The notes under the pieces are model-generated. The model saw nothing but the letters and a program-made list of their open reading frames with translations. It made no database searches and was not told the origin of the DNA. From Opitutaceae bacterium UBA3033 (GTDB taxonomy: Bacteria; Verrucomicrobiota; Verrucomicrobiia; Opitutales; Opitutaceae), in NCBI GenBank assembly GCA_002367815.1, contig DFDG01000019.1:1-10067 (forward strand): 10,067 nt of DNA. The letters run 5' to 3'. A program made the translations under genes and the position numbers. Positions 1 to 6,757 of this stretch are shown here, piece by piece (position 1 is the stretch's first letter; the number at the start of each line of letters is the position of its first letter).

Positions 1-678
1 GTCCGCTACATGTCCGGCGGACTAATCAACTGCCCGCTGGTCATCCGTGGACCGGCCAACGGCGGCACCAATGTCGGCGCCACCCATTCGCACACCCCGG
101 AAAACGTCCTCGCCAATCACCCCGGAGTAAAAGTCGTCGTGCCCGCTACGGCATATGACGCCAAAGGATTACTCAAATCAGCGATTCGCGACAACGACCC
201 GGTTATGTTCCTCGAGAACACCATGCTCTACGGAGAAAAAGGGGAGGTTCCGGATGAGGAATATTTGATTCCCCTCGGCAAAGCGGATGTGAAACGCGAG
301 GGCACAGATCTAACCATTGTCACGTATGGTCGCTGCGTGCTAAACTCTCTCAAAGCTGCTGAAGTATTGGAGAAGGAGCATGATATCTCTGTTGAAATTG
401 TTGACCTGCGGTCGATTCGTCCGCTCGACATCGATACCGTTCTGGCTTCCGTAGCCAAAACCCATCGGGTCCTGATTGTGGAAGAACAAAAGCCGTTTTG
501 CAGTATCGCCACCCAAATTGCCTACATGATCCAAAGCGAAGCCTTCGATTCCCTTGATGCTCCTATTAAACGTCTCTCCACCATCGACGCACCTGCTATT
601 TATAGCCCACCGCTAGAAGTAGAACAATTGCCCAATCCTAGCCGAATCATCAAAGCGGCCCTTGAGGTCATGGCCTGA
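1..678 (+). CDS. pdhB: Pyruvate dehydrogenase E1 component, beta subunit (5'-truncated)
   Basis: This is the C-terminal two thirds of the beta subunit of the thiamine-diphosphate-dependent E1 enzyme, which with E1 alpha decarboxylates pyruvate and passes the acetyl group to E2 in the cytoplasm. The frame is open from base 1 (VRYMSGG), so the ATG at 10 is an internal methionine. About 225 of the usual roughly 325 residues are present. Visible family landmarks are the GPANGG loop, the GATHSH stretch whose first histidine (codon 85-87) aligns with the active-site histidine of E1 beta, PGVKVVVPATAYDAKGLL, and FLENTMLYG. The C-terminal transketolase domain (TIVTYGRCV, VDLRSIRPLD, VEEQKPF) follows and ends normally. 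E2 begins 45 bases downstream, the usual order in PDH operons. Branched-chain 2-oxo acid E1 beta is a close relative, but the E2 type downstream and the YDAKGLLKSAIRD segment favour pyruvate. Confidence 0.93.
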   Translation, partial: VRYMSGGLINCPLVIRGPANGGTNVGATHSHTPENVLANHPGVKVVVPATAYDAKGLLKSAIRDNDPVMFLENTMLYGEKGEVPDEEYLIPLGKADVKREGTDLTIVTYGRCVLNSLKAAEVLEKEHDISVEIVDLRSIRPLDIDTVLASVAKTHRVLIVEEQKPFCSIATQIAYMIQSEAFDSLDAPIKRLSTIDAPAIYSPPLEVEQLPNPSRIIKAALEVMA

Positions 679-723
679 ACTTTTCTCTTATCCCATACTC
701 CAATCTCCTAACTCCGTAGCACC

Positions 724-2055
724 ATGGCCGAAATAATTGATATGCCCAAACTCAGCGACACCATGACGGTGGGCACGCTGGTCAAATGGCTCAAAAAAGA
801 AGGCGATACCGTCGCCAACGGCGACATGCTGGCCGAGGTTGAAACCGACAAGGCGACGATGGAGTTGGAATGTTTCTTTGATGGCACCCTGCTGAAAATA
901 TTCGCGGCCAACGGTGCACAAATCGAAGTCGGCGCCCCGCTTTGCGCAATTGGTGAAAATGGCGAAAAGGTAGATGCTCCTGCCAAGAAAGTTGCGCCTG
1001 AACCGAAAGAGGAAAATAAAGAAGAACCCAAATCAGTGGAAGCGCCTGCTGCAGTCACGGCACCGGCCCCTGTAGCCGAGGTCGCTGACCTCGGTTCGAT
1101 GGCAAAAGTAGTGGCACCTGCGAGCAAGTCTGTTCGCATCAAGATATCCCCACTTGCCAAGAAATTGGCCGCAGATAAAAACATCGATTATTCCAAAGTG
1201 AAAGGTTCAGGTCCTGGTGGCCGTATCGTTCGGGCGGATATTATTGAGGCTGAAAAGAATCCCCCCATTGCGGCAGCACCTGCTCCAGCCCAGAAATCTG
1301 CCGGTGGTGCCAGGCCATCGGCTCCCACATGGCCGTGGCGTTCCGCTTTCGATAAATCTCCGATTCAGGCTGAAGGCACCACCGCCCTCAGCAACATGCG
1401 CACGACCATCGCTAAGCGTTTGGTCGAATCTAAAACCCAGATACCCCATTTCTATCTGGAGATCGAAGTCGACGCTGCGCCGCTCAATGCCTTGCGCGTT
1501 CAACTCAACAATGGCCTCGGAGTTGATGGCGTGCGGGTATCAGTTAATGATTTCATCCTGAAAGCCAGTGCCCTCGCCTTACGCGCTCTACCTGCCGTCA
1601 ATTGCTCGTGGAGTGAATCTGGTATCAAAGCCCACGCCAGCACTCATGTCTCTTTCGCGGTGGCAATTGATGACGGTCTGATCACTCCGGTGATTAGAGA
1701 TACGGATCAAAAAACCGTGTTTGCGATCAGCACCGAGGCCAAAGACATGGTGAAGCGTGCCAAGACCAAGAAACTCGCCCCGGCTGAATTCACCGGTGGC
1801 ACGTTCTGTGTATCGAATCTCGGCATGATGGGCATCGCGCGATTCTCCGCTATCATCAACCCGCCCAACGCAGCAATCCTCGCGGTCGGCGCGAGCGTCA
1901 AAATACCCGTGGCTGTGGGGGAACAAATCGTTATCGGCGAACGCATGGCCCTGACCCTTTCATGTGACCATCGTGTCGTGGACGGCGCTCTCGGCGCCAA
2001 ATTCCTCAACGCGATCAAGGATCACTTGGAAAACCCGGCTTTGCTGTTGATTTAA
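724..2055 (+). CDS. pdhC: Dihydrolipoamide acetyltransferase, E2 of pyruvate dehydrogenase complex
   Basis: This is the E2 core of the pyruvate dehydrogenase complex. It carries the acetyl group on a lipoyl arm and transfers it to coenzyme A. In 443 residues it shows one lipoyl domain (about 1-78) with the lipoylated lysine K43 in ETDKATMELE, and an Ala/Pro/Lys/Glu-rich flexible linker (about 83-135). A peripheral-subunit-binding domain follows (about 138-176, ISPLAKKLA to GGRIVRADI), then a second linker, then the chloramphenicol-acetyltransferase-like catalytic domain (about 218-443). The active site DHRVVDGA has H416 and D420. The single lipoyl domain and the MPKLSDTM opening match the mitochondrial/alpha-proteobacterial long-form class. 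The ATG at 724 is well placed before the lipoyl domain although no Shine-Dalgarno sequence precedes it; the leader is pyrimidine-rich. It is cotranscribed with E1 beta. No E3 gene follows, because the next gene is convergent. Confidence 0.95.
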   Translation: MAEIIDMPKLSDTMTVGTLVKWLKKEGDTVANGDMLAEVETDKATMELECFFDGTLLKIFAANGAQIEVGAPLCAIGENGEKVDAPAKKVAPEPKEENKEEPKSVEAPAAVTAPAPVAEVADLGSMAKVVAPASKSVRIKISPLAKKLAADKNIDYSKVKGSGPGGRIVRADIIEAEKNPPIAAAPAPAQKSAGGARPSAPTWPWRSAFDKSPIQAEGTTALSNMRTTIAKRLVESKTQIPHFYLEIEVDAAPLNALRVQLNNGLGVDGVRVSVNDFILKASALALRALPAVNCSWSESGIKAHASTHVSFAVAIDDGLITPVIRDTDQKTVFAISTEAKDMVKRAKTKKLAPAEFTGGTFCVSNLGMMGIARFSAIINPPNAAILAVGASVKIPVAVGEQIVIGERMALTLSCDHRVVDGALGAKFLNAIKDHLENPALLLI

Positions 2056-2062
2056 TCAGCAA
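2041..2062. terminator. Possible weak hairpin at convergent gene ends
   Basis: An inverted repeat TTGCTG / CAGCAA (alternatively TTGC-TGAT / ATCA-GCAA around a short loop) straddles the E2 stop codon and lies just before the convergent mutase stop. No T-run follows on either strand, so a classical intrinsic terminator is doubtful. Its position between two convergent genes only 23 bases apart is the main argument for it. Confidence 0.2.
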
Positions 2063-2078
2063 CCCTTCGGAGTGATTA

Positions 2079-4028
2079 TCAGCTTTCCGCTCGTTCGCGG
2101 GCATCGGCTTCGATGAGCTTGATCAGTTCATCGAGCGTGGCCTTGGTCTGACTTTTCACGGCAGGTAATTCAGTAGCACTAGTGACCTTCGCACTGGCGA
2201 AGAGATAAAACTTCATTTTCGGTTCCGTGCCGCTACCGCGTGCGGCAAAACTGTAGCCATTGCTCAAGGTCACGAAATAGAGGTCCTGTTTCGGAATCAG
2301 TTCTCTATCCGCATCGTAAATATTCTGTCGGCCAAAGTCTTCAAACTTGCTGAGCGTTACATCACCAAAATTGGTCGGAGGGTTGGAGCGATAGGTCTTC
2401 AGGATGCGTTTGATTTTACCACTTCCACTCGCGCCCTCATAGTAGATGTTTATCACACCTTCGAGAAAGAAACCGTATTTCAAATATATCTCATCTAGGT
2501 ATTCCGGCACCGTCAGGCCGCGTAGTTTCACGGCAGCGCATAGTTCGGCAAACATCAAGCAGGCGGAATTGCCATCCTTGTCGCGGAGGTAATCGTTGGG
2601 CAGGTAACCGTAGCTTTCTTCGGTGCCGAATGCGTAGAATGTGGCATGCTTTTGCAGTAACTTGGCGCGCTCTGCAAATGAAACGCTGGGATCATCCGCT
2701 TTCGCTCCAATGGCTTTGCGAAGCCGATCCTCATAGCCGCGCATTTTAGCAGCGATCCATTTGAACCCGGTCAATGTGTTGATCACTTTGATTCCATGTC
2801 CTTCTCCAATGGCATCCTGCAGGTGGGTCGTCACAAATGACTTGATGATGCAGACCCGGTCTGAACCTGCCATCGGGATCAGGCCACTCTCCTTGTATTT
2901 CGCGAGGCGATATTCCGCGAGCAGTGAGCCGATTTGATTACCCGTCAACAGCTCCATCTTGCCCTCACGATTTCTCACGGCTACGCCCATGCGATCAGCA
3001 TCAGGATCAGTGGCCAATAAAACATCGGCCCCATCCTTTTCGGCCAGATCCACTCCAAGGGCCAGGGCATCGGAATTTTCCGGATTGGGTGAACGTACCG
3101 TGGGAAATTTTGCATCGAATTGCAGCTGTGAAAGCACTGGCGATACATGACATCCTGCATGAATCAACAGTGGCAGCGAATGTACTGCTCCGGTGCCATG
3201 AATATTGGTGAAGACTACCTGCAATTTCGCTCGCTTGATTATTTCGCAGTCAATCAAAGCCGTCCCAGCTGCAGACAAATATTCATCATCAGCCTCGCGC
3301 TTGAGTGTGATTACTTTGTCCAAATCGATCTGCAAAAACTGGCCCAGTTCACTTATAGGAACGGCATTCACTTCAGCCACAATTCCGGTGTCGTGCGGTG
3401 GCACCACTTGGGCACCGTCATCAAAGTAGGCTTTAAATCCATTATCATGCGGCGGGTTGTGACTCGCAGTGATTACCACTCCGGCATGAGCTTTCAACCA
3501 ACGCACCGAAAAGCTGAGCTGAGGGGTTGGCCTGGGGCCGTCGAAAATAAAAGCCTCTCCGCCAAGCCGGGTCCAAGTTGAAGCCGCCAGTTCACAAAAA
3601 TAACGCGAGAAATGGCGCACATCATGCGCGATGACAAATTTCGGCGCTACGTTATTATGACCGCTAACGAGGTATTTCTTGGTATAACGAAACAGTCCAA
3701 CCACCGCTCGAATCAGGGTAAAATCGTTGAGCACATTACACCCGATGGCAGCATGCTCCGGTGAGCCGGTGGGTGTCATTACCCCCTGCTCTGCTGCGGT
3801 TGAGATTTGCCCGATGGTCCGGCCACGCATCCCGCCGGTGCCGAAGGCCAGATAAACATAGAACCGATCATTCAGTTCACTCCATGCTTCACTGGCGACC
3901 AGCTCGTCAATACTGGCCACGGCCCAATCGGGAAGATTGGCCCCCAGAAAAGATCGCATATTTTCGACGGTGTCGGGTAGCAAATTACCAGTAGTGCCGG
4001 CGGCCGTGATTTTTTCCAGTGTCGTCAT
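2079..4028 (-). CDS. Phosphohexomutase (phosphoglucomutase/phosphomannomutase family)
   Basis: This is a cytoplasmic alpha-D-phosphohexomutase that moves phosphate between the 6- and 1-positions of a hexose, probably glucose. All four active-site loops are present in order. They are the phosphoserine loop TASHNP with S189, the Mg2+-binding DPDADR (341-346), the sugar-specificity loop GTEES (468-472), and the phosphate-binding RGSGTEPK (597-604). The early FGTGGMRGR is also typical. At 649 residues it is longer than the usual 550-610 of PGM2-like mutases; extra length lies near 75-100 and 430-465. The start overlaps nothing and follows the uridylyltransferase stop by 21 bases, with no Shine-Dalgarno sequence. 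It is the last gene of the ftsB-like / pyrophosphorylase / mutase unit, so glucose-1-phosphate for UDP-sugar synthesis is the likely product. The GTEES loop favours glucose phosphates, but mannose or GlcN/GlcNAc phosphates cannot be excluded. Confidence 0.92.
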   Translation of the reverse strand: MTTLEKITAAGTTGNLLPDTVENMRSFLGANLPDWAVASIDELVASEAWSELNDRFYVYLAFGTGGMRGRTIGQISTAAEQGVMTPTGSPEHAAIGCNVLNDFTLIRAVVGLFRYTKKYLVSGHNNVAPKFVIAHDVRHFSRYFCELAASTWTRLGGEAFIFDGPRPTPQLSFSVRWLKAHAGVVITASHNPPHDNGFKAYFDDGAQVVPPHDTGIVAEVNAVPISELGQFLQIDLDKVITLKREADDEYLSAAGTALIDCEIIKRAKLQVVFTNIHGTGAVHSLPLLIHAGCHVSPVLSQLQFDAKFPTVRSPNPENSDALALGVDLAEKDGADVLLATDPDADRMGVAVRNREGKMELLTGNQIGSLLAEYRLAKYKESGLIPMAGSDRVCIIKSFVTTHLQDAIGEGHGIKVINTLTGFKWIAAKMRGYEDRLRKAIGAKADDPSVSFAERAKLLQKHATFYAFGTEESYGYLPNDYLRDKDGNSACLMFAELCAAVKLRGLTVPEYLDEIYLKYGFFLEGVINIYYEGASGSGKIKRILKTYRSNPPTNFGDVTLSKFEDFGRQNIYDADRELIPKQDLYFVTLSNGYSFAARGSGTEPKMKFYLFASAKVTSATELPAVKSQTKATLDELIKLIEADARERAES

Positions 4029-4049
4029 GAATTACGTGTATTTTGTTTT

Positions 4050-5471
4050 TCAGGCATCCAGGTAGAGTCGGTCAACCAACGTGGGTTTGGGCGAGAGCTT
4101 TTGCCATGATTCAATAAAAGTTTGCTCATCGTATCCAAACAAAGGGGACACCTCCAGCAACAGATTGGGTAACCCGGTCTCATCACAGATCACAGCAACG
4201 CCAGTGGCTTTCAACCACCGGGCGAACTGCCGAAGCTGATCATCACGACAAGTCTGCGGCGAATCCTTCCCTTCGGCGTTTTTAACGGGGGAAAAATCAT
4301 CGGCGCGATTCGTTTCAATCACCACCGGGTTGCGGGCATGGGGCAGCGCATCAAAAACAAACATTTCGAATTTCACGCCGTTCGCCGCGGTCGGATTCAC
4401 CTGGTTTCCTTTGGTGTCCAACGTCGGTATTTTCTTATCCGCCCGGTGAAAACCAAGTGTAGCGTTCCCCGCCGAAGATTGCGCCATGCGGCGGATAAAT
4501 TCCCGATCCAACAGATGGATCGCTATGCTGCCGGCGTGGAAACGCAGATCACCATCGGCATCGGTCTCCTCCTGCAATGCCGCCGGCAGATCAGAATATT
4601 CCACCACCACCAGCTTTCCCCGTTGCGAGCAGAAATGACCGACCTTCTCATTCGGGTAGGCTTTGGGCACCATCTTGCTGCTCATTTCCGATCCCCGCAG
4701 CACGTGCCAACCAATAAAGGCAGGATCGATGCAACGCACCAAAGGATTATCCACTTGGAAATAACTCAAGATATCCACTCCCTCGCGCTCCATGAGATGC
4801 AATGCTCCGCTGCGCTCCAATGCCCTGAGCGACCCACCATGACCATCCGGGCTCATGGCAATTGTGCCAAGTGTTTCTAGCAGGATCTTCCCGTTAAAAT
4901 CAACCGCCGGCATCCGCCCCTGACGGAAAAAGTGGACGTGAATTTCCTCCATTCCAAAAAAATCGTGCTCAATAAAATAACTCTCGGTTGCCTTGTGATT
5001 TTGGTGGCTGGTCATGACAAACCAATGAAGCGGTCGACCATAGTGCCGACCGGCCGCCACAATTTTTTCCGCGAAAACTTGAAACAAAGGGCGCTTGTGC
5101 ACCGGAGTAACGGGAAACGTTCCCTTTGGTCCATCGTAGCCCAGCCGTGTGCCTTGCCCTCCGGCAACGGTAAATGCAGCCACCCGACCTACCCTAAGGG
5201 ATGCATCACCGACACTTTTGGCCATATCCCAAGCCAAACTATCGCCCCCGTTGTTGGGCAACTTTTCATACGGCGCTGGCGTAAGGTTGTCCAAATCGAC
5301 AGAATTTGCAGACTGGCTCAATAAGGTCCTCGTCAGTTCAGCCAGTTCATCAAGATCAATTTCCAAGGCTTCCTGGATCAGATATTCCTGAGCGGCCTCA
5401 TTCAATAGGTCAAAATGGCCAAATACATGTCCCTGCCCGGCCTGCTGAAATTTTTCTATTACTGGATGCAT
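4050..5471 (-). CDS. UDP-sugar pyrophosphorylase, UDPGP/UAP1 family
   Basis: This uridylyltransferase makes a UDP-sugar and pyrophosphate from UTP and a sugar 1-phosphate. The nucleotide-binding signature AGGQGTRLG followed by GPKGTFPV lies near residues 103-121 of the 473-residue product. Further blocks, FRQGRMPAV, SPDGHGG, QVDNPLVRCIDPAFIG, VVEYSDLP, KKIPTLDT, KFEMFVFD and DDFSPVKNAEGKDSP, follow the order of eukaryotic UDP-GlcNAc pyrophosphorylase (UAP1/AGX1), not bacterial GalU or GlmU. I chose the ATG at 5469-5471 (MHPVIEKFQQAGQGHVF). The longer open frame back to 5573 would run 74 bases into the upstream ftsB-like gene, and its extra residues do not look like family sequence. No Shine-Dalgarno sequence is seen. 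It sits 21 bases before the mutase gene. Substrate is uncertain: overall similarity suggests GlcNAc-1-P, while the mutase neighbour and altered sugar-site motifs suggest Glc-1-P. Confidence 0.88.
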   Translation of the reverse strand: MHPVIEKFQQAGQGHVFGHFDLLNEAAQEYLIQEALEIDLDELAELTRTLLSQSANSVDLDNLTPAPYEKLPNNGGDSLAWDMAKSVGDASLRVGRVAAFTVAGGQGTRLGYDGPKGTFPVTPVHKRPLFQVFAEKIVAAGRHYGRPLHWFVMTSHQNHKATESYFIEHDFFGMEEIHVHFFRQGRMPAVDFNGKILLETLGTIAMSPDGHGGSLRALERSGALHLMEREGVDILSYFQVDNPLVRCIDPAFIGWHVLRGSEMSSKMVPKAYPNEKVGHFCSQRGKLVVVEYSDLPAALQEETDADGDLRFHAGSIAIHLLDREFIRRMAQSSAGNATLGFHRADKKIPTLDTKGNQVNPTAANGVKFEMFVFDALPHARNPVVIETNRADDFSPVKNAEGKDSPQTCRDDQLRQFARWLKATGVAVICDETGLPNLLLEVSPLFGYDEQTFIESWQKLSPKPTLVDRLYLDA

Positions 5472-5499
5472 GTGGAAAATAATAGAACCAGTTATTGCG

Positions 5500-5781
5500 T
5501 CACTCCCTAATTCGAAAGATGAATTCATCGGGCTTGGCGTAGCCCAAACGCTGACGAATGACCCTTTCCACATATGCCGGATCGGTTCTCAAGCGGTCGA
5601 GTATCTTTTCCTGCTCACGCAACCTTAACTGGGCTTCTTGCAGTTTTTGGCGGTTGGCCAGCTCCAGATCATGTAATTTCCGATATTCCTGTTGGGCCTG
5701 CCAGAAAAACACTCCGGACATCAAAGCAACACCCAAAAAAAGGGCTAGATAAAGGCTGACGATGATACGGCGTAGATTCAC
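5500..5781 (-). CDS. ftsB: FtsB/DivIC-family septum formation initiator
   Basis: This is a small bitopic inner-membrane protein of the FtsB/DivIC family. These proteins form the FtsQ(DivIB)-FtsL-FtsB complex at the division site and help switch on septal wall synthesis. The 93-residue product has a short basic cytoplasmic tail (MNLRR), one membrane helix (about 6-27) and a charged coiled coil (about 28-65). It then has the family's C-terminal motif, DPAYVERVIRQRLGYAKPDE (67-86), ending in FIFRIRE. The start is GTG at 5779-5781, since no ATG lies upstream before a stop. A GAGGG stretch ends only one base before the GTG, too close for a normal Shine-Dalgarno. It is the first gene of a minus-strand unit with the pyrophosphorylase and mutase. 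In enterobacteria ftsB is instead next to ispD. Family assignment is strong; naming it ftsB rather than divIC is convention. Confidence 0.88.
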   Translation of the reverse strand: MNLRRIIVSLYLALFLGVALMSGVFFWQAQQEYRKLHDLELANRQKLQEAQLRLREQEKILDRLRTDPAYVERVIRQRLGYAKPDEFIFRIRE

Positions 5782-5890
5782 TCCCTCTTTTAGATGCGAA
5801 TATTGGAATCCTGTAAATTATCTCTGTAAACTTTTTATCGCATGGTTTTTGCGTGCCTTTTCGCCTTAATCTCTCAATCTCACCTTTCCC
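5782..5890. promoter_or_regulatory. Divergent promoter region
   Basis: This 109-base gap separates the leftward ftsB-like operon from the rightward ATPase operon and should hold both promoters. A possible rightward sigma-70-like pair is TTGGAA (5803-5808) and TAAACT (5827-5832), 18 bases apart. Leftward, TTTACA occurs twice as the complement of TGTAAA (5812-5817 and 5825-5830); the nearer copy has TCTAAA 17 bases downstream (5789-5794), which would start transcription almost at the GTG codon. CTGTAAA is repeated directly at 5811-5817 and 5824-5830 with a 13-base period. The boxes are weak matches and unproven; the regional call rests on gene orientation. Confidence 0.4.
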
Positions 5891-6706
5891 ATGTATCAGG
5901 CCTTTTACGGGTTTCAGGAGATGCCTTTCAACATCACGCCTGATCCTCGCTTTCTCTATCTCAGTCCCACTCACCAAGAAGCCCTGCAACACCTGAAATA
6001 TGGCGTGCAGGAAAGGAAGGGCTTTATTGTGCTGGTTGGTGAGGTGGGTTGCGGCAAAACGACGTTATGTCGCCGTTTTCTCAATGAGATTGATGCCGCC
6101 CATTTTGATACGGCGCTTATTCTTAATCCCCGGGTCACCGAAACCCAAATGCTCAAGGCCATTCTGACAGAATTGGGCGAAACCAAACTGGCCCGAAGTC
6201 AGGTGGACTTGGTCGCGCAGATGAACCGGGTGCTGCTCGAGCGGATCGAGCGTGGCCGCGACATCGTTCTCATTATTGATGAAGCCCAAAACCTCTCTTT
6301 TGCGGTATTGGAGCAAATCAGGCTACTCTCCAACTTGGAGACCGATCATCAAAAGCTCCTACAAATCGTGCTCATGGGCCAACCGGAGCTGAAAGAAATT
6401 CTCGCCCGTGATGAATTGCGACAGCTGCGCCAACGCATTCTGGTGCACTACGAGCTCCACCCACTGTCGCTCGATGACACGCGCCACTACATCCACCACC
6501 GGTTGACGTTAGCCGGGGGTATGGGTCGTCCCGTTTTTACCTCATGGGCGATTCGAGCCATCCACAAGGCCAGTAAGGGCATTCCACGAATCGTCAACAA
6601 TCTATGCGACAAAGCTTTGTTGGCAGCCTTTATCCGCGATTCCGATGAGGTTAATTTTTGGGATGCGCGCCGCGCCGCACGGGACCTTCAAGCATTAATC
6701 GAATAA
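5891..6706 (+). CDS. ExeA/GspA-like AAA ATPase (PEP-CTERM-locus type secretion ATPase)
   Basis: This is a cytoplasmic AAA+ ATPase of 271 residues, related to the N-terminal ATPase half of ExeA/GspA and to the putative secretion ATPase found in PEP-CTERM/exosortase exopolysaccharide loci. It opens with the family signature MYQAFYGFQEMPFNITPDPR and a YLSPTHQEAL segment. The Walker A motif is GEVGCGKTT (50-58, K56), Walker B is IVLIIDEAQ (D130, E131), a sensor-1-like LMGQPEL lies at 161-167, QLRQRI at 178-183 could hold the arginine finger, and GIPRIVNNLCDKAL (230-243) is the sensor-2 region. Full-length ExeA adds a membrane helix and a peptidoglycan-binding domain, which are absent here. It begins at an ATG without Shine-Dalgarno after a CT-rich leader and is the first gene of a three-gene unit ahead of a GspB-like protein and a sugar transferase. 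It probably energises assembly or export across the envelope; the substrate is unknown. Confidence 0.88.
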   Translation: MYQAFYGFQEMPFNITPDPRFLYLSPTHQEALQHLKYGVQERKGFIVLVGEVGCGKTTLCRRFLNEIDAAHFDTALILNPRVTETQMLKAILTELGETKLARSQVDLVAQMNRVLLERIERGRDIVLIIDEAQNLSFAVLEQIRLLSNLETDHQKLLQIVLMGQPELKEILARDELRQLRQRILVHYELHPLSLDDTRHYIHHRLTLAGGMGRPVFTSWAIRAIHKASKGIPRIVNNLCDKALLAAFIRDSDEVNFWDARRAARDLQALIE

Positions 6707-6757
6707 AATTCCATTTTCATTGGCATCACCCCGCGCTAAAACTTCGGCCCACACTGC

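Noticed and set aside
708..1184. 158-codon minus-strand reading frame opposite the E2 gene
   Set aside because: It lies antisense to the lipoyl domain and Ala/Pro/Lys linker of E2; its Ala/Ser-rich product reflects linker codon bias and shows no recognised motif.
1217..1561. 114-codon frame overlapping the E2 gene on the same strand
   Set aside because: It is an out-of-frame shadow of the E2 linker and catalytic domain; the E2 frame is uninterrupted and motif-rich.
3147..3581. 144-codon plus-strand reading frame inside the mutase gene
   Set aside because: It is opposite the conserved phosphoserine-loop region of the mutase and has no recognisable protein pattern.
4338..4880. 180-codon plus-strand reading frame inside the pyrophosphorylase gene
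   Set aside because: It is fully antisense to conserved blocks of the UDPGP-family protein and has no family resemblance or start signal.
6707..6757. Possible terminator or separate promoter between the ATPase and GspB-like genes
   Set aside because: Only a 3-base complementarity around TTTTCAT is visible, with no T-run after it and no convincing promoter boxes in 51 bases, so the genes are treated as one operon.
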